From the NCBI GenBank assembly GCA_003223325.1, contig QHYS01000130.1, positions 1 to 58,104 on the forward strand: DNA of 58,104 nucleotides, given 5' to 3'. Each line of letters starts with the position of its first letter. The first letter of the stretch is position 1. The position numbers were made by a program, and so were the translations under genes. Below the pieces are notes generated by a model, which was not told where the DNA came from, ran no database searches, and worked only from the letters and a program-made list of their open reading frames with translations. Origin of the DNA: Acidobacteriota bacterium. Its GTDB lineage: Bacteria; Acidobacteriota; Terriglobia; Acidiferrales; UBA7541. Below are positions 1 to 8,466 of the stretch, piece by piece.

Positions 1-235
1 GCAGACCGGCGCGCAAGGAGGCGATGCGCGCGACATTCATGCCCTGTTCGGCCTCGGGCATAGCACAACCTAGGACGACGTCTTCGATTTCCTTGGGATC
101 GAGCCCTGGGATGCGCCCAATCGCGCCGGTGATGGCGACCGCGGCTAAGTCGTCCGGGCGCGTAGCATGAAGTGTGCCCTTATAGGCTTTGCCAACGGCG
201 GTACGTACGGAACTGGCGATCACAGCTTCTTTCAT
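1..235 (-). CDS. fadA: Acetyl-CoA acyltransferase (thiolase), N-terminal part, cut by window edge
   Basis: The first 78 residues read from an ATG at 235 leftward begin [20 protein letters not shown] and continue into [20 protein letters not shown], which is the classic thiolase N-terminus just ahead of the loop carrying the acylation cysteine. The cysteine itself lies beyond the window. The enzyme would cleave 3-ketoacyl-CoA to acetyl-CoA and a shortened acyl-CoA, the last step of beta-oxidation. It lies downstream of fadN on the same strand, as in Bacillus fadNA, but about 780 bases separate them and a small gene on the opposite strand sits between, so it may have its own promoter. The family call is firm; chain-length preference cannot be told. 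Confidence 0.85.
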   Translation of the reverse strand, partial: MKEAVIASSVRTAVGKAYKGTLHATRPDDLAAVAITGAIGRIPGLDPKEIEDVVLGCAMPEAEQGMNVARIASLRAGL

Positions 236-245
236 GGCTCAACTC

Positions 246-407
246 CTACCCAACCGACTTCTTAGATGCAGCGGGTACCCCCATCGCTTTTTCCTTAAGT
301 GCGCACTCTAAGGGCTTAACCAGCTCATCTTCAATATATCCTGCAAGTCTTGAAGACACGGGACTTGGAACGTAACCGTAATTCGTGCCACCTTTTGGCC
401 AAACAAT
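246..407 (-). other. Short open frame upstream of fadA, possible gene remnant
   Basis: A 53-codon open frame lies between a TAG at 408-410 and a TAG at 246-248, ending 10 bases before the fadA start. It reads like real protein (WPKGGTNYGYVPSPVSSRLA, then GYIEDELVKPLE) and is more AT-rich than its neighbours. There is no ATG, GTG or TTG near its beginning; only ATT or an internal GTG could start it. I do not recognise the family. It may be the tail of a decayed gene or chance. Confidence 0.2.
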
Positions 408-538
408 CTACTGAGCCCCACACCCTCTCACGCCTCCGCCGCGTCGCCTTCTATTTTAGCACTGGGTGCAAAGGGGTAGGACTGGAAGCGGAGTAGCGCG
501 TGTTCTATGATCTTCCCCTAATTTATGGAGGGAGGACA

Positions 539-790
539 ATGGGGGAACCATCGTACGAGGAACTCCGAGCGCGCGTCGCGGAACTGGAAAAGCAGAAGAC
601 GGGGCGGCGGGGAGGACAACTCGAATTCCGGGTCGGAGAGAAAGGCGGCGTGAGCGTTTACGGGCTGGGGCGCTTCCCGGTGACACTCTATTACGAACAA
701 TGGGTTCGGCTGCTGGATGCCTCCGGCGATTTGCGGACGTTTCTCGAGGAGAACAAAGCCGAAGGCAAGCTGAAACTGAAAGAGAAGTAG
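539..790 (+). CDS. Small conserved hypothetical protein (83 aa)
   Basis: The protein starts MGEPSYEELRARVAELEKQ, a short amphipathic helix with coiled-coil character, followed by a compact domain (EFRVGEKGGVSVYGLGRFPV, then TLYYEQWVRLLD) and a charged C-terminus. The ATG at 539 is preferred over one at 500 because GGAGGGAGG lies just upstream. The GGVSVYGLGRFPVTLY core looks like a small widespread bacterial protein of unknown function, though I cannot name the family. It sits alone on the plus strand between two beta-oxidation genes that run the other way, so it has no obvious operon partner. It is cytosolic by composition, with no signal peptide or membrane segment. Confidence 0.6.
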   Translation: MGEPSYEELRARVAELEKQKTGRRGGQLEFRVGEKGGVSVYGLGRFPVTLYYEQWVRLLDASGDLRTFLEENKAEGKLKLKEK

Positions 791-933
791 GCGGACCGTC
801 AGCGGCGATCGAAGAGGAAGGGATCGCTACAGTCATTCGCAGAATGTTTTCACGTGAAACAGCCGCCGTGACTGAAGTCCGCCAGGCTTGCACACCACTG
901 AGAGATTCTTCGGGTGTGTCCATTAAACCCGCT

Positions 934-976
934 CAGAATGACAAATCTTCGATTTCCTCCGCGTATCGTCATTCTG
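934..976. repeat. Intergenic inverted repeat with CTCAGAATGACA core
   Basis: CAGAATGAC at 934-942 is answered by GTCATTCTG at 968-976, a perfect 9-base inverted repeat around a 25-base spacer. Related cores occur in other gaps: GCTCTGAATGACA near 9809, CTCGGGATGACA near 16157 and TTATCCTGAGCGAAG near 47581. It follows the fadN stop codon on the minus strand and could help end transcription, though there is no T-run. Confidence 0.4.
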
Positions 977-1015
977 CGTTTGAAGTTGAAGCGCGGAGAG
1001 ATCCTCGTCGGATCG

Positions 1016-3457
1016 TTAATTTCGCAGGGGCTTGCCGGTTTTCAGGGTGTGGGCGATGCGGTCCTGAGTCTTGCGTTCGCCACAGAGGCTGACGAAAGTT
1101 TCGCTTTCCAAATCGAGCAGATATTGTTCGCTAACAAGCTGACATTCCGTGAGTGGGCCGCCGGCCAGCACGTGGGCGAGCTTGCGCGCGATGTGGGCAT
1201 CGTACTCGGAGATGTATTCGCCGCGCAGCATCGTGTGTATGGCAAGTTTTGCGCCCGCGATCAGCTCTTCACCCAAAACGCGGATGCAGGGCTCGTTGGG
1301 CGGCGCGAGGCTCGGGCGATAGTCCTCGCGGACAAGGGCAAGCGCCGTGGCCTTTGCATCGGCGACGAGGCGGTCGCCATTCACGGAGATGAAATCGGCG
1401 GCGCGGAGAAAGCCCAAAACGCGCGCATCTTCGCCGCTCGTGGAAACTTTGGCCATGGCCAGCGTTTCGAAGACGGGCTTGAAGGCGTGGAATAGGTCGA
1501 TCGATTCCGGGCCAACGGCATGTTCATTGGCACGGATGATCATTTCTTTGGAACCGCCGCCGGCTGGGATGAGCCCCACACCGGTCTCGACGAGTCCCAT
1601 GTACGCCTCGGCTGCAGCCTGAATGCGCGAGCCATGTAGGCAAACTTCGCAGCCGCCTCCGAGGGCCATTCCTTGGGGAGCGACGACCACGGGCTTCGCG
1701 GCGTGTTTGACGGCGAGATTGGCGTTTTGAAAGCGGCGCACCGCGTCATGAATGTCGTCCCATTCCTGCTCCTGCGCGGCGACGAGCAGAAGCATCAAGT
1801 TGGCGCCCACGGAAAAATTGGACGCCTGATTGGCGACGACGAGCGCATCGAAATCGGCGTTCAAGCGCTTCAAGCCGGTGTGCATCATGGCAGTGATGTC
1901 GTCGCCGATGGCATTCATCTTGGAGTGAAATTCGCAGCACAAAACGCCGTCACCAAGATCAATCAGGCTGGCACCGGAATTGCGTGCGACTTCATTCGAA
2001 CGCTCCTTGAGCGATTTGAGAATGATGACTCCGGGTGGTTCCGCTAGCTTTACGGCGCTTCCGGAGCCGGGATCGAAGGCGGAAATTTCTCCGGCTGAGG
2101 ACGTGTAGAGCGATTTGCGACCGGAAGAGAGCAAGCGCGTGAACAAAGCAGGCAAGTCGCGGCCATCGGCGGTCCACCGGCGCGTCAAGGCCTCCACGCC
2201 GAGCGCGTCGCATATTTCTAAGGGGCCGAGGTCCCAGCCGAAGCCCCAGCGCATGGCGCGATCAATATCGGCAATCGAATCGGTGATCTCGGGGACACGG
2301 CGGGCGGCGTAAAGGGAGGTCTCGGAGATCAGGGCCCACAGGAATTGCTGCGCTTTATCGCCGGGCTGGCCGCCAATTACCGGAGCAAGAATGGCCTGAA
2401 GTCGGGCCCGCGAGTCTTCGACGGCGCGCGCCAGCTCAAGTGAGGCAAAACGCACTTTTTGACGGGGGCGAAACTCCATGGTTCCGGGATCGAGCGCCAA
2501 GATTTCACTCTCTGCGCCCTTTTTGACGCGCTGGTAAAACCCGCGACCGGATTTTTCGCCGAGCCAGCCGCGGCGGGTCATTTCTTCAACGAGCGCGGGA
2601 ACACGGTAAAGCTCGCGCGATTCATCTTGCGTGGCGTTCTCGTAGATGTTGCGAACGACATTGGTAAGCACGTCCAAGCCGACGATATCGGCGGTGCGGA
2701 AGGTGGCGGATTTCGGCCAACCAATGGCCGGACCGGTGCAGGCGTCAACTTCCTCGATGCTCATGCCGAAACGAGCCATGAGCGAAAGCGACGTGAGCAT
2801 GGAAAATGTGCCAACGCGGTTGGCGATGAAATTTGGGGTGTCTTTGGCGCGGACCACGCCTTTGCCCAGGCGCCGATCGCAGAAATCGGCGAGCGCGTCG
2901 AGGACCTCCGCGGACGTTCCGGGGCCGGGGATGAGTTCAACGAGTTTCATGTAACGGGGAGGATTGAAAAAATGCGTGCCGGCCCAATGGCGCTGGAAAT
3001 CGTCATCGAAGCCCTGCGCAATCTGGCGGATGGGCAGGCCAGAGGTGTTCGTGGTTACGATCGCGCCGGGGCGGCGGTGAGCGGTCAGCCTTTGCAGCAG
3101 GGCCCGCTTGATGGCGAGATTTTCGGCCACGGCTTCGATGATCCAATCCGCTTGGGCGCACCAGGAGAGATTGTCCTCGAAATTGCCGACGGTGATGCGG
3201 TTAGCCGTGGCAGGGGTAAAAAATGCGGCGGGTCGTGCCTTTTGTGCGGCTTCTAAGCCGGCGCGGACGATGCGATTGCGGACACGAGGATCGCTGAGCG
3301 TCAGCCCGCGGGCTTTGTCCTCCGGGGTGAGCTCCGATGGAGCGACATCAAGCAGCCAGCAGTGGACTCCGGCGTTGGCAATATGAGCGGCGATGCGGGC
3401 ACCCATGGTTCCAGCGCCGAGAACGGCGACGCTTTTGATTTGATGGCCGGGTTTCAT
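1016..3457 (-). CDS. fadN: 3-hydroxyacyl-CoA dehydrogenase / enoyl-CoA hydratase (FadN-type)
   Basis: This 813-residue bifunctional enzyme hydrates enoyl-CoA and then oxidises the 3-hydroxyacyl-CoA with NAD in beta-oxidation. The order is dehydrogenase first, hydratase last, as in Bacillus FadN and the reverse of E. coli FadB. The N-terminus has the NAD fold (VAVLGAGTMGARIAAHIANA, residues about 11-30) and the dehydrogenase signature HFFNPPRYMKLVELIPG near residue 165. A second dehydrogenase C-terminal domain follows, and the crotonase fold starts near residue 490, with the oxyanion-hole region GMALGGGCEV near 600. The length matches FadN (about 790 aa). The thiolase gene lies downstream on the same strand. 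The start at 3457 is the first in-frame ATG and leads directly into the Rossmann fold. Confidence 0.93.
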   Translation of the reverse strand: MKPGHQIKSVAVLGAGTMGARIAAHIANAGVHCWLLDVAPSELTPEDKARGLTLSDPRVRNRIVRAGLEAAQKARPAAFFTPATANRITVGNFEDNLSWCAQADWIIEAVAENLAIKRALLQRLTAHRRPGAIVTTNTSGLPIRQIAQGFDDDFQRHWAGTHFFNPPRYMKLVELIPGPGTSAEVLDALADFCDRRLGKGVVRAKDTPNFIANRVGTFSMLTSLSLMARFGMSIEEVDACTGPAIGWPKSATFRTADIVGLDVLTNVVRNIYENATQDESRELYRVPALVEEMTRRGWLGEKSGRGFYQRVKKGAESEILALDPGTMEFRPRQKVRFASLELARAVEDSRARLQAILAPVIGGQPGDKAQQFLWALISETSLYAARRVPEITDSIADIDRAMRWGFGWDLGPLEICDALGVEALTRRWTADGRDLPALFTRLLSSGRKSLYTSSAGEISAFDPGSGSAVKLAEPPGVIILKSLKERSNEVARNSGASLIDLGDGVLCCEFHSKMNAIGDDITAMMHTGLKRLNADFDALVVANQASNFSVGANLMLLLVAAQEQEWDDIHDAVRRFQNANLAVKHAAKPVVVAPQGMALGGGCEVCLHGSRIQAAAEAYMGLVETGVGLIPAGGGSKEMIIRANEHAVGPESIDLFHAFKPVFETLAMAKVSTSGEDARVLGFLRAADFISVNGDRLVADAKATALALVREDYRPSLAPPNEPCIRVLGEELIAGAKLAIHTMLRGEYISEYDAHIARKLAHVLAGGPLTECQLVSEQYLLDLESETFVSLCGERKTQDRIAHTLKTGKPLRN

Positions 3458-3596
3458 ATGTTGAGACGTAACTCCTTAAGGCTCAGCCTTAAGCACATCG
3501 GGGCTCGGCCAGCGCAGTGAGTGTTACAGAACGGGCAAAGCTGGTCAACCACGGCGGAGACGGCATCCCAAAGAGGGCTTATCCTCGTCTAATAGA

Positions 3597-4532
3597 ATGA
3601 GTACGGATAAGCGAGATACCGTAATGGGATGGGTGCAGGCAGCGCTCGAGCGTGTGCGGGAATTTGCGTACGCAGAACGCCCGTCGGAGGCGAAGCCAGC
3701 GGTGCGACCAAAGCTCGGAGTCGCGCTTGGTGGCGGCTTTGCCCGAGGAATCGCACACATCGGAGTGCTGCATAGTCTGGAAGAGCACGGCATTCCCATC
3801 GACTACATTGCGGGCACAAGCGCGGGAGCCTTGGCGGGAATTGCGTATGCCAGCGGATTGCCTTTCAAGGAAGTGGTAAACCGGGCGGCGGCCCTGCGCT
3901 TTGGCGTTTTCGGTCAATGGAGATTTTCTTGGCTGGGGCTGGCTTCGAACCAGCGGCTGGAGTCTTATCCCAAGCGGCATCTGAACATCACTACGTTTGA
4001 CGAGCTGAGGATCCCGGTCACCATCGCGGCCACGGATTTGATTAGCGGCGACCCGGTCTATTTTGATCACGGGCCGCTGGGGCCGCCACTGCGCGCCTCT
4101 TGCGCATATCCGGGTCTTTTTCAGCCGGTGCAGTATGAGGGGCGCACTCTGGTGGACGGATTTGTTGCAGCGACGGTACCTGTGGAAGCCGTGGCCAGAA
4201 TGGGCGCCGACGTAATCATCGCGGTTTTCCTGGATTCGGAGGCCATGGTCAAGCCCACGAACTTCACGGATGTGATCGGGCGCTCATTCACGATTATTCA
4301 GCGGCATGCCGATTTGGCGTGGCGGTCAAAGGCGGACGTGGTGATCGAACCGCGGGTGCGGGATTTTGCTTGGGATGATTTCGCGAAGACGCCGCAGCTT
4401 GTTGCCGCGGGGGAAGAGGCCATGCTAGCGGCGATGCCGCGGGCACGCACCGCAATAGAAGCTGCCAGCGAACGCGTCGCCGCGAAGGAGCCACGGGATA
4501 TCGCAACGGGAACTGGCTGGGGAAACCGCTAG
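3597..4532 (+). CDS. Patatin-like phospholipase (RssA-type)
   Basis: This 311-residue serine hydrolase of the patatin family probably releases fatty acids from lipids. The oxyanion-hole motif GVALGGGFARGIAHIGVL (residues about 41-58), the nucleophile elbow GTSAG (about 74-78) and the second catalytic Asp in VDGFVAATVPVEAV (about 185-198) are all present, so the Ser-Asp dyad is intact. There is no signal peptide, suggesting a cytosolic or inner-membrane-associated enzyme. It is divergent from fadN, which fits release of fatty acids next to the genes that oxidise them, although that link is inference. Its TAG stop shares the bases CTAG with the stop of the opposing gene. Confidence 0.85.
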   Translation: MSTDKRDTVMGWVQAALERVREFAYAERPSEAKPAVRPKLGVALGGGFARGIAHIGVLHSLEEHGIPIDYIAGTSAGALAGIAYASGLPFKEVVNRAAALRFGVFGQWRFSWLGLASNQRLESYPKRHLNITTFDELRIPVTIAATDLISGDPVYFDHGPLGPPLRASCAYPGLFQPVQYEGRTLVDGFVAATVPVEAVARMGADVIIAVFLDSEAMVKPTNFTDVIGRSFTIIQRHADLAWRSKADVVIEPRVRDFAWDDFAKTPQLVAAGEEAMLAAMPRARTAIEAASERVAAKEPRDIATGTGWGNR

Positions 4533-4789
4533 GCCGGACGGATGTGAACACCCACGGGCTGCCCCTGGCCTTTGCCACGTTTTGTGAACCAGGCGCTCAT
4601 GGCTTCGGCCAGGCGCTCGGGCTGCACGCGAAAGCCCGCTTCTATCAGGCCCTCGGCAACAGGAAGTGTGTCATCAAACTCAGCTTCGCCGGTAAAGTCG
4701 CGCATACAAAAATTGTCAAGCCAATCGACCGGGCAGGCGCGGCGCTCGACACCAACGATGATTTCGACGCGCAGCCTCTGAGCGTACAC
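4529..4789 (-). CDS. Hypothetical protein with uncertain start
   Basis: The frame ends at a TAG whose complement is the stop of the patatin gene. The translated part reads VYAQRLRVEIIVGVERRA, CPVDWLDNFCMRDFTGEAEF and ends WFTKRGKGQGQPVGVHIRPA. GTG at 4789 is the only standard start, yet the frame stays open upstream to about 4930 with protein-like sequence (VRWFKSSKEFGVPGHWASPV), and an ATT at 4868-4870 could be a rare start. Neither has a clear ribosome binding site. I do not recognise the family, and there is no signal peptide. The true N-terminus may have been lost by a small mutation. It runs convergently with the lipase gene and divergently from pckG. Confidence 0.45.
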   Translation of the reverse strand: MYAQRLRVEIIVGVERRACPVDWLDNFCMRDFTGEAEFDDTLPVAEGLIEAGFRVQPERLAEAMSAWFTKRGKGQGQPVGVHIRPA

Positions 4790-4976
4790 GAAGCGAGTAT
4801 AGCGTACGGGCGACGCCCAGTGGCCCGGGACACCAAATTCCTTGCTGCTCTTGAACCAGCGAACTAAAATTGAGTCGGTACCGGATCGTGCGGCTTGGCG
4901 GCCCAGCAGCCCTAGCCAAAGCCCTGCCGCTTGCCAGATTCATCACACGTTCAGATAGACGCGGATCGGAGAAAAC

Positions 4977-6740
4977 TTGGCTACACGGCTCGAGGCGTGG
5001 GTTGAAGAAGCGGCTCAGAAGGTGCGGCCGAAGCAGGTCGTCTGGTGCGATGGATCGGAAAGCGAAGCGCAGCAGATGGTGGAAAGGCTGGTCGCTGAGG
5101 GGCGGACGGTTCACCTGAACGAACGGACATATCCAAACTGTGTCTTGCATCGTAGCGATCCGAGCGATGTAGCGCGGACCGAGCAAGTGACGTTCATCTG
5201 CTCGCGGCGCAAAGACGACGCCGGCCCAACCAACAACTGGATGGCACCAGAAGAGGGCAAGCAGAAGATCGGCGCGCTCTTTGACGGCGCCATGGCAGGG
5301 CGCACCATGTACGTGGTGCCCTATCTGATGGGTCCGGCTGATTCGCACATGACACGCGCAGGCGTGGAGGTGACGGATAGTCCCTACGTCGTGGTGAGCA
5401 TGCGCATCATGGCGCGGATCGGAAAGATTGCGCTCGATCGGATCGGCAAAGCGAATGATTTCGTGCCGGGGCTGCATTCGTTGGGCGATTTGAATCCCGC
5501 ACGACGTTTTGTCCTGCACTTTCCGGAAGAAAAACTTATCTGGAGCATTGGCTCGGGCTATGGCGGCAATGCGCTGCTGGGTAAGAAATGCTTCGCACTA
5601 CGTATTGCGAGCTGGATGGCGCGCGAACAGGGTTGGATGGCGGAACACATGCTGATCCTGGGGCTCGAAGATCCATCAGGCAAAATCACTTATATGGCGG
5701 CGGCATTTCCGAGCGCTTGCGGCAAGACCAATCTGGCGATGATGGTCTCCGCACTCGAGGATTCTGGGTATCGGGTGTGGACCGTGGGTGACGACATCGC
5801 CTGGATGCAACCGGGGCCGGACGGATATCTGCATGCGATCAATCCCGAAGCGGGATTCTTTGGCGTTGCGCCAGGAACGAACGAGCTCACAAATCCGAAC
5901 GTGATGACAGCGGTCAAACGAAACACAATCTTCACCAACGTGGCCATGACGGCGTCGCGCGAGCCTTGGTGGGAAGCGATGACCGAGGAGGTGCCGTCAG
6001 ATCTGACGGACTGGCAGGGGCACAAGGTTTCGGCAGGCGCGAAGGGTCCGGCGGCACATGCGAACTCGCGCTACACAGTTCCGGCGCGGCAGGCTCCGCG
6101 CATATCGCCGAAGTGGGAAGACCTGTCCGGGGTGCCGATTTCGGCATTCATTTTTGGCGGAAGGCGCGCGCGAGTGGCGCCGCTCGTCTATGAATCCTGG
6201 AGCTGGCAGCACGGAGTGTTCGTGGGCGCGGGTTTGGCTTCGGAAACGACGGCAGCGATCACCGGGGAAGTGGGAGTGAGACGGCGGGATCCCATGGCCA
6301 TGCTGCCCTTCTGCGGATATCACATGGGCGACTATTTCCGGCACTGGTTGGAGATGGGCCAGAACATTCCGCACCCGCCAAAGATTTTCCACGTAAATTG
6401 GTTCCGCAAAGGCTCCAACGGGAAATTGCTGTGGCCCGGTTATGGCGAAAACGTGCGCGTGCTGAAGTGGATTCTGGAGCGTGTGAACGGGAAAGGCCAA
6501 GCAGAAGAGACGCCCATCGGATTTGTTCCCACTACACATGCCCTCACGCTGGACGGGCTCGATATTTCGCTGGACAAGATGGAAGAGCTGCTTCGCGTGG
6601 ATGCCGCAGATTGGCAGAAGGAGGCGGACGAAATCGGCGTCTTCTTCAAGAAATTTGGGGACCGCCTGCCGCCGGAACTGCGGGAGGAACAGGCACACCT
6701 GACCGAACGGCTCAACTTAGTGACCAGCGCAAAAGGCTGA
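4977..6740 (+). CDS. pckG: Phosphoenolpyruvate carboxykinase (GTP)
   Basis: This 587-residue enzyme interconverts oxaloacetate plus GTP with PEP plus CO2 and GDP, the entry to gluconeogenesis. The GTP-type P-loop carrying the reactive cysteine, FPSACGKTNLAMM, lies near residue 243, followed by the metal-site region WTVGDDIAWM. The C-terminal NWFRKGSNGKLLWPGYGEN is a hallmark of the GTP class. The length is typical (about 590-620). The start is a TTG at 4977 with GGAG eight bases upstream; no ATG is available before the conserved N-terminus. Placement beside beta-oxidation genes suits growth on fatty acids, where acetyl-CoA carbon must be turned into sugars; that link is inferred. Confidence 0.95.
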   Translation: MATRLEAWVEEAAQKVRPKQVVWCDGSESEAQQMVERLVAEGRTVHLNERTYPNCVLHRSDPSDVARTEQVTFICSRRKDDAGPTNNWMAPEEGKQKIGALFDGAMAGRTMYVVPYLMGPADSHMTRAGVEVTDSPYVVVSMRIMARIGKIALDRIGKANDFVPGLHSLGDLNPARRFVLHFPEEKLIWSIGSGYGGNALLGKKCFALRIASWMAREQGWMAEHMLILGLEDPSGKITYMAAAFPSACGKTNLAMMVSALEDSGYRVWTVGDDIAWMQPGPDGYLHAINPEAGFFGVAPGTNELTNPNVMTAVKRNTIFTNVAMTASREPWWEAMTEEVPSDLTDWQGHKVSAGAKGPAAHANSRYTVPARQAPRISPKWEDLSGVPISAFIFGGRRARVAPLVYESWSWQHGVFVGAGLASETTAAITGEVGVRRRDPMAMLPFCGYHMGDYFRHWLEMGQNIPHPPKIFHVNWFRKGSNGKLLWPGYGENVRVLKWILERVNGKGQAEETPIGFVPTTHALTLDGLDISLDKMEELLRVDAADWQKEADEIGVFFKKFGDRLPPELREEQAHLTERLNLVTSAKG

Positions 6741-7032
6741 ACGCTCTTAGTTCGTAATTGGGCACGTTAAAGGCATCGAACGCCACCGTCAGGACGTTAC
6801 CTTTTTCTTTTTGTCACGGCTCGGGCAGATCTCCGCGAAGCGTGATCTCCAGGGAGTTGCCAACCTGCCGGCCGGACGATTCGATCTACCTGACAACGCC
6901 AAGCGTAGGGTCGGGAACAAGAACATAATCCAGCAGGAGGGCGCATGGACATCTAACGCGAACGGAACAGGTTGATGCCAACCGAACGGCAATAAATCAT
7001 GGCCAGAGTCGTGCGCTTGGCGAGTTGGCGTT

Positions 7033-7121
7033 CCACGGCAAGGCTACGCATTGCCGTGGGTGAAGGTAGACCCCTACCGGCCAGGCAGGGGGTAACTGGA
7101 GAGACACATGAGCGTGCCTTG
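7033..7121 (+). promoter_or_regulatory. Structured leader ahead of PilZ gene, class unknown
   Basis: The 90 bases before the PilZ start fold readily. CCACGGCAA (7033-7041) pairs with TTGCCGTGG (7051-7059), GGTAG (7065-7069) with CTACC (7074-7078), and CCAG (7081-7084) with CTGG (7096-7099). An alternative pairing joins CAAGGC (7039-7044) to GCCTTG (7116-7121), which abuts the start codon at 7123. That arrangement resembles a switch controlling translation. I compared it from memory with the c-di-GMP-I riboswitch and found no convincing match. Confidence 0.35.
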
Positions 7122-7122
7122 A

Positions 7123-7611
7123 ATGTACACCCACATCAATCTACTTCGAGTATGCTGCCCAAGAATTTGCAACTTCGGAGAGATTAGCGCAGCCACTGTG
7201 AACATTCCACAAACAACATCGAGAGCCGCCGAGGTATGCACTCCGATACGGCCGGAACGTAGGCGCACACCTCGCAGACACATTCCCATTCCGCTCTTCG
7301 TGTATGGGCACACGCCTGAAGGGCATCCCTTCTATGAGGAGACCTTCACGAGCGCTGTGAACGTCCATGGGGGATCGATGCGCTTGGAGGCGAGCGTGCA
7401 GCTTGGGCAACGGCTGCTAGTAACCAACCATAAAAATGAGTGCGCGCAACCGTGTATCATTGTGTTTTTAGGCCCGCGGCTGGGCAACGGGATCGATGTA
7501 GCATTCCCGTTCACCGCGGCCATGCCTTACTTCTGGCGTAATCCGCACACGGGCAAATTCAATGAGCCGGAAGTCGAATGGGATTACGAAGGGCCTCCGC
7601 CGGCTGAATAA
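7123..7611 (+). CDS. PilZ-like domain protein
   Basis: The 162-residue frame carries a PilZ-type arginine cluster (PERRRTPRRHIPIPLFVYG, near residues 43-61) followed by the beta-barrel segments ETFTSAVNVHGGSMRLEA and VQLGQRLLVTNHKNECAQPC. The arrangement matches small acidobacterial PilZ proteins, which bind c-di-GMP or have lost that ability. A D/NxSxxG-type second motif is replaced here by NVHGG, so binding is uncertain. The first 35 residues look unstructured and the real start may be internal; ATG 7123 is the first candidate. It is preceded by a structured leader. It appears monocistronic. Confidence 0.65.
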   Translation: MYTHINLLRVCCPRICNFGEISAATVNIPQTTSRAAEVCTPIRPERRRTPRRHIPIPLFVYGHTPEGHPFYEETFTSAVNVHGGSMRLEASVQLGQRLLVTNHKNECAQPCIIVFLGPRLGNGIDVAFPFTAAMPYFWRNPHTGKFNEPEVEWDYEGPPPAE

Positions 7612-7670
7612 TACGAACAATCGAAAAGGCGCTGCGTGGACTAGCGAACCTCAGCCCTCGGCACAGTTGA

Positions 7671-8064
7671 ATGGAAGAGCTTGACCACCTGGCCTGGGCG
7701 GCCGGACTTTCATTCGGGGCGTTCGGCCTCGCGATGGGCATACGAACGAGTGACGCAGGCTTATTGCAGATGATCCGCCCCGACCTCCCTGGGGTTTGAA
7801 GCCCGTTTGCAATCCCGTGGTCAAAAAGCTTTACTCGATCAACGGAAGCGGCTCACTGGTACGATCTGGATCGAAATATCGTGCGCCGCCTGAACCAAAG
7901 CGGCGATCTGGAAAGAGTGTGACGGAGACAAGAATGTGGTTGAAATCGCTCGCGCCGCATCGTTTCGAACCGCGGGGCAAATTGACGAGCAGGTCGTCCT
8001 GTTAGTTAGCGCAGAGGCTTCAGCCAGGCTCATCTGCTGGCCGAGCCAGTGCCCGAGAGGGTGA
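7671..8064 (+). pseudogene. Decayed gene remnant, family unknown
   Basis: A 42-codon frame begins MEELDHLAWAAGLSFGAFGL and stops at 7797-7799. One base over, protein-like sequence continues (FEARLQSRGQKALLDQRKRL), meets an in-frame TGA at 7891, and goes on as AIWKECDGDKNVVEIARAAS to a TGA at 8062. The pieces together look like a single gene of roughly 130 codons broken by a frameshift and a nonsense codon. No family is recognised, and chance cannot be excluded. This is the only candidate found in the 545-base gap between the PilZ gene and the next minus-strand gene. Confidence 0.3.
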
Positions 8065-8155
8065 GCCCGAAAGAGATCTCGCGGCGCGCTGGCGCAGGAG
8101 CGGCCCAAAAGAAGCCGCTGCCACTTGTGTCCGTATATCAGGTGCCTTCCGCGAA

Positions 8156-8440
8156 CTAAAGAATGGACTCGATTTCGGCGTCCAGAGCGACGTGCGACTG
8201 CGGAAAGCCATTTATGCGATAAGTCTTGATGGAGCGCTCCGCAGCGGCCGGCTGCAAAGAAAAATGGAAAAAGCGGCTGATGTGATAATCCTCGTCAAAG
8301 ATGCCGAAGACGCGCTCGGTCTCTTCGGCCGAGAGCCCGAAGGAAGCCAAGGCCAAAGGGTGCCCGAAGGCGCCCGCGAGCTGGCGGTACTTTTCGACCA
8401 CATCGCGCAAACTCGGTGACGGGCCGTGGGCGGTAGTCAT
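8156..8440 (-). CDS. Small hypothetical protein (94 aa)
   Basis: The protein starts MTTAHGPSPSLRDVVEKYRQ and contains SFGLSAEETERVFGIFDEDY, then HISRFFHFSLQPAAAERSI. It is soluble and acidic, with no signal peptide or metal motif. I do not recognise it. A TTG at 8474-8476 would add twelve residues and overlap the end of the upstream gene by ten bases; the ATG at 8440 gives a 26-base gap and looks equally plausible. It is probably co-transcribed with the cysteine-rich gene just upstream, and the two may act together. Confidence 0.5.
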   Translation of the reverse strand: MTTAHGPSPSLRDVVEKYRQLAGAFGHPLALASFGLSAEETERVFGIFDEDYHISRFFHFSLQPAAAERSIKTYRINGFPQSHVALDAEIESIL

Positions 8441-8466
8441 ATGCAGCGATTCATATCCACGCTTCT

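Noticed and set aside
4716-5519. 267-codon minus-strand open frame across the pckG start
   Set aside because: Overlaps clear PEP carboxykinase coding sequence and shows no domain.
7033-7100. c-di-GMP-I (GEMM) riboswitch before the PilZ gene
   Set aside because: Some short similarities to the end of the motif (GGGGGTAACTGG) but the conserved core segments are absent, so only an unclassified leader is claimed.
7839-8108. 89-codon minus-strand open frame
   Set aside because: Covers the same bases as the more protein-like plus-strand remnant and has no recognisable features or ribosome binding site.
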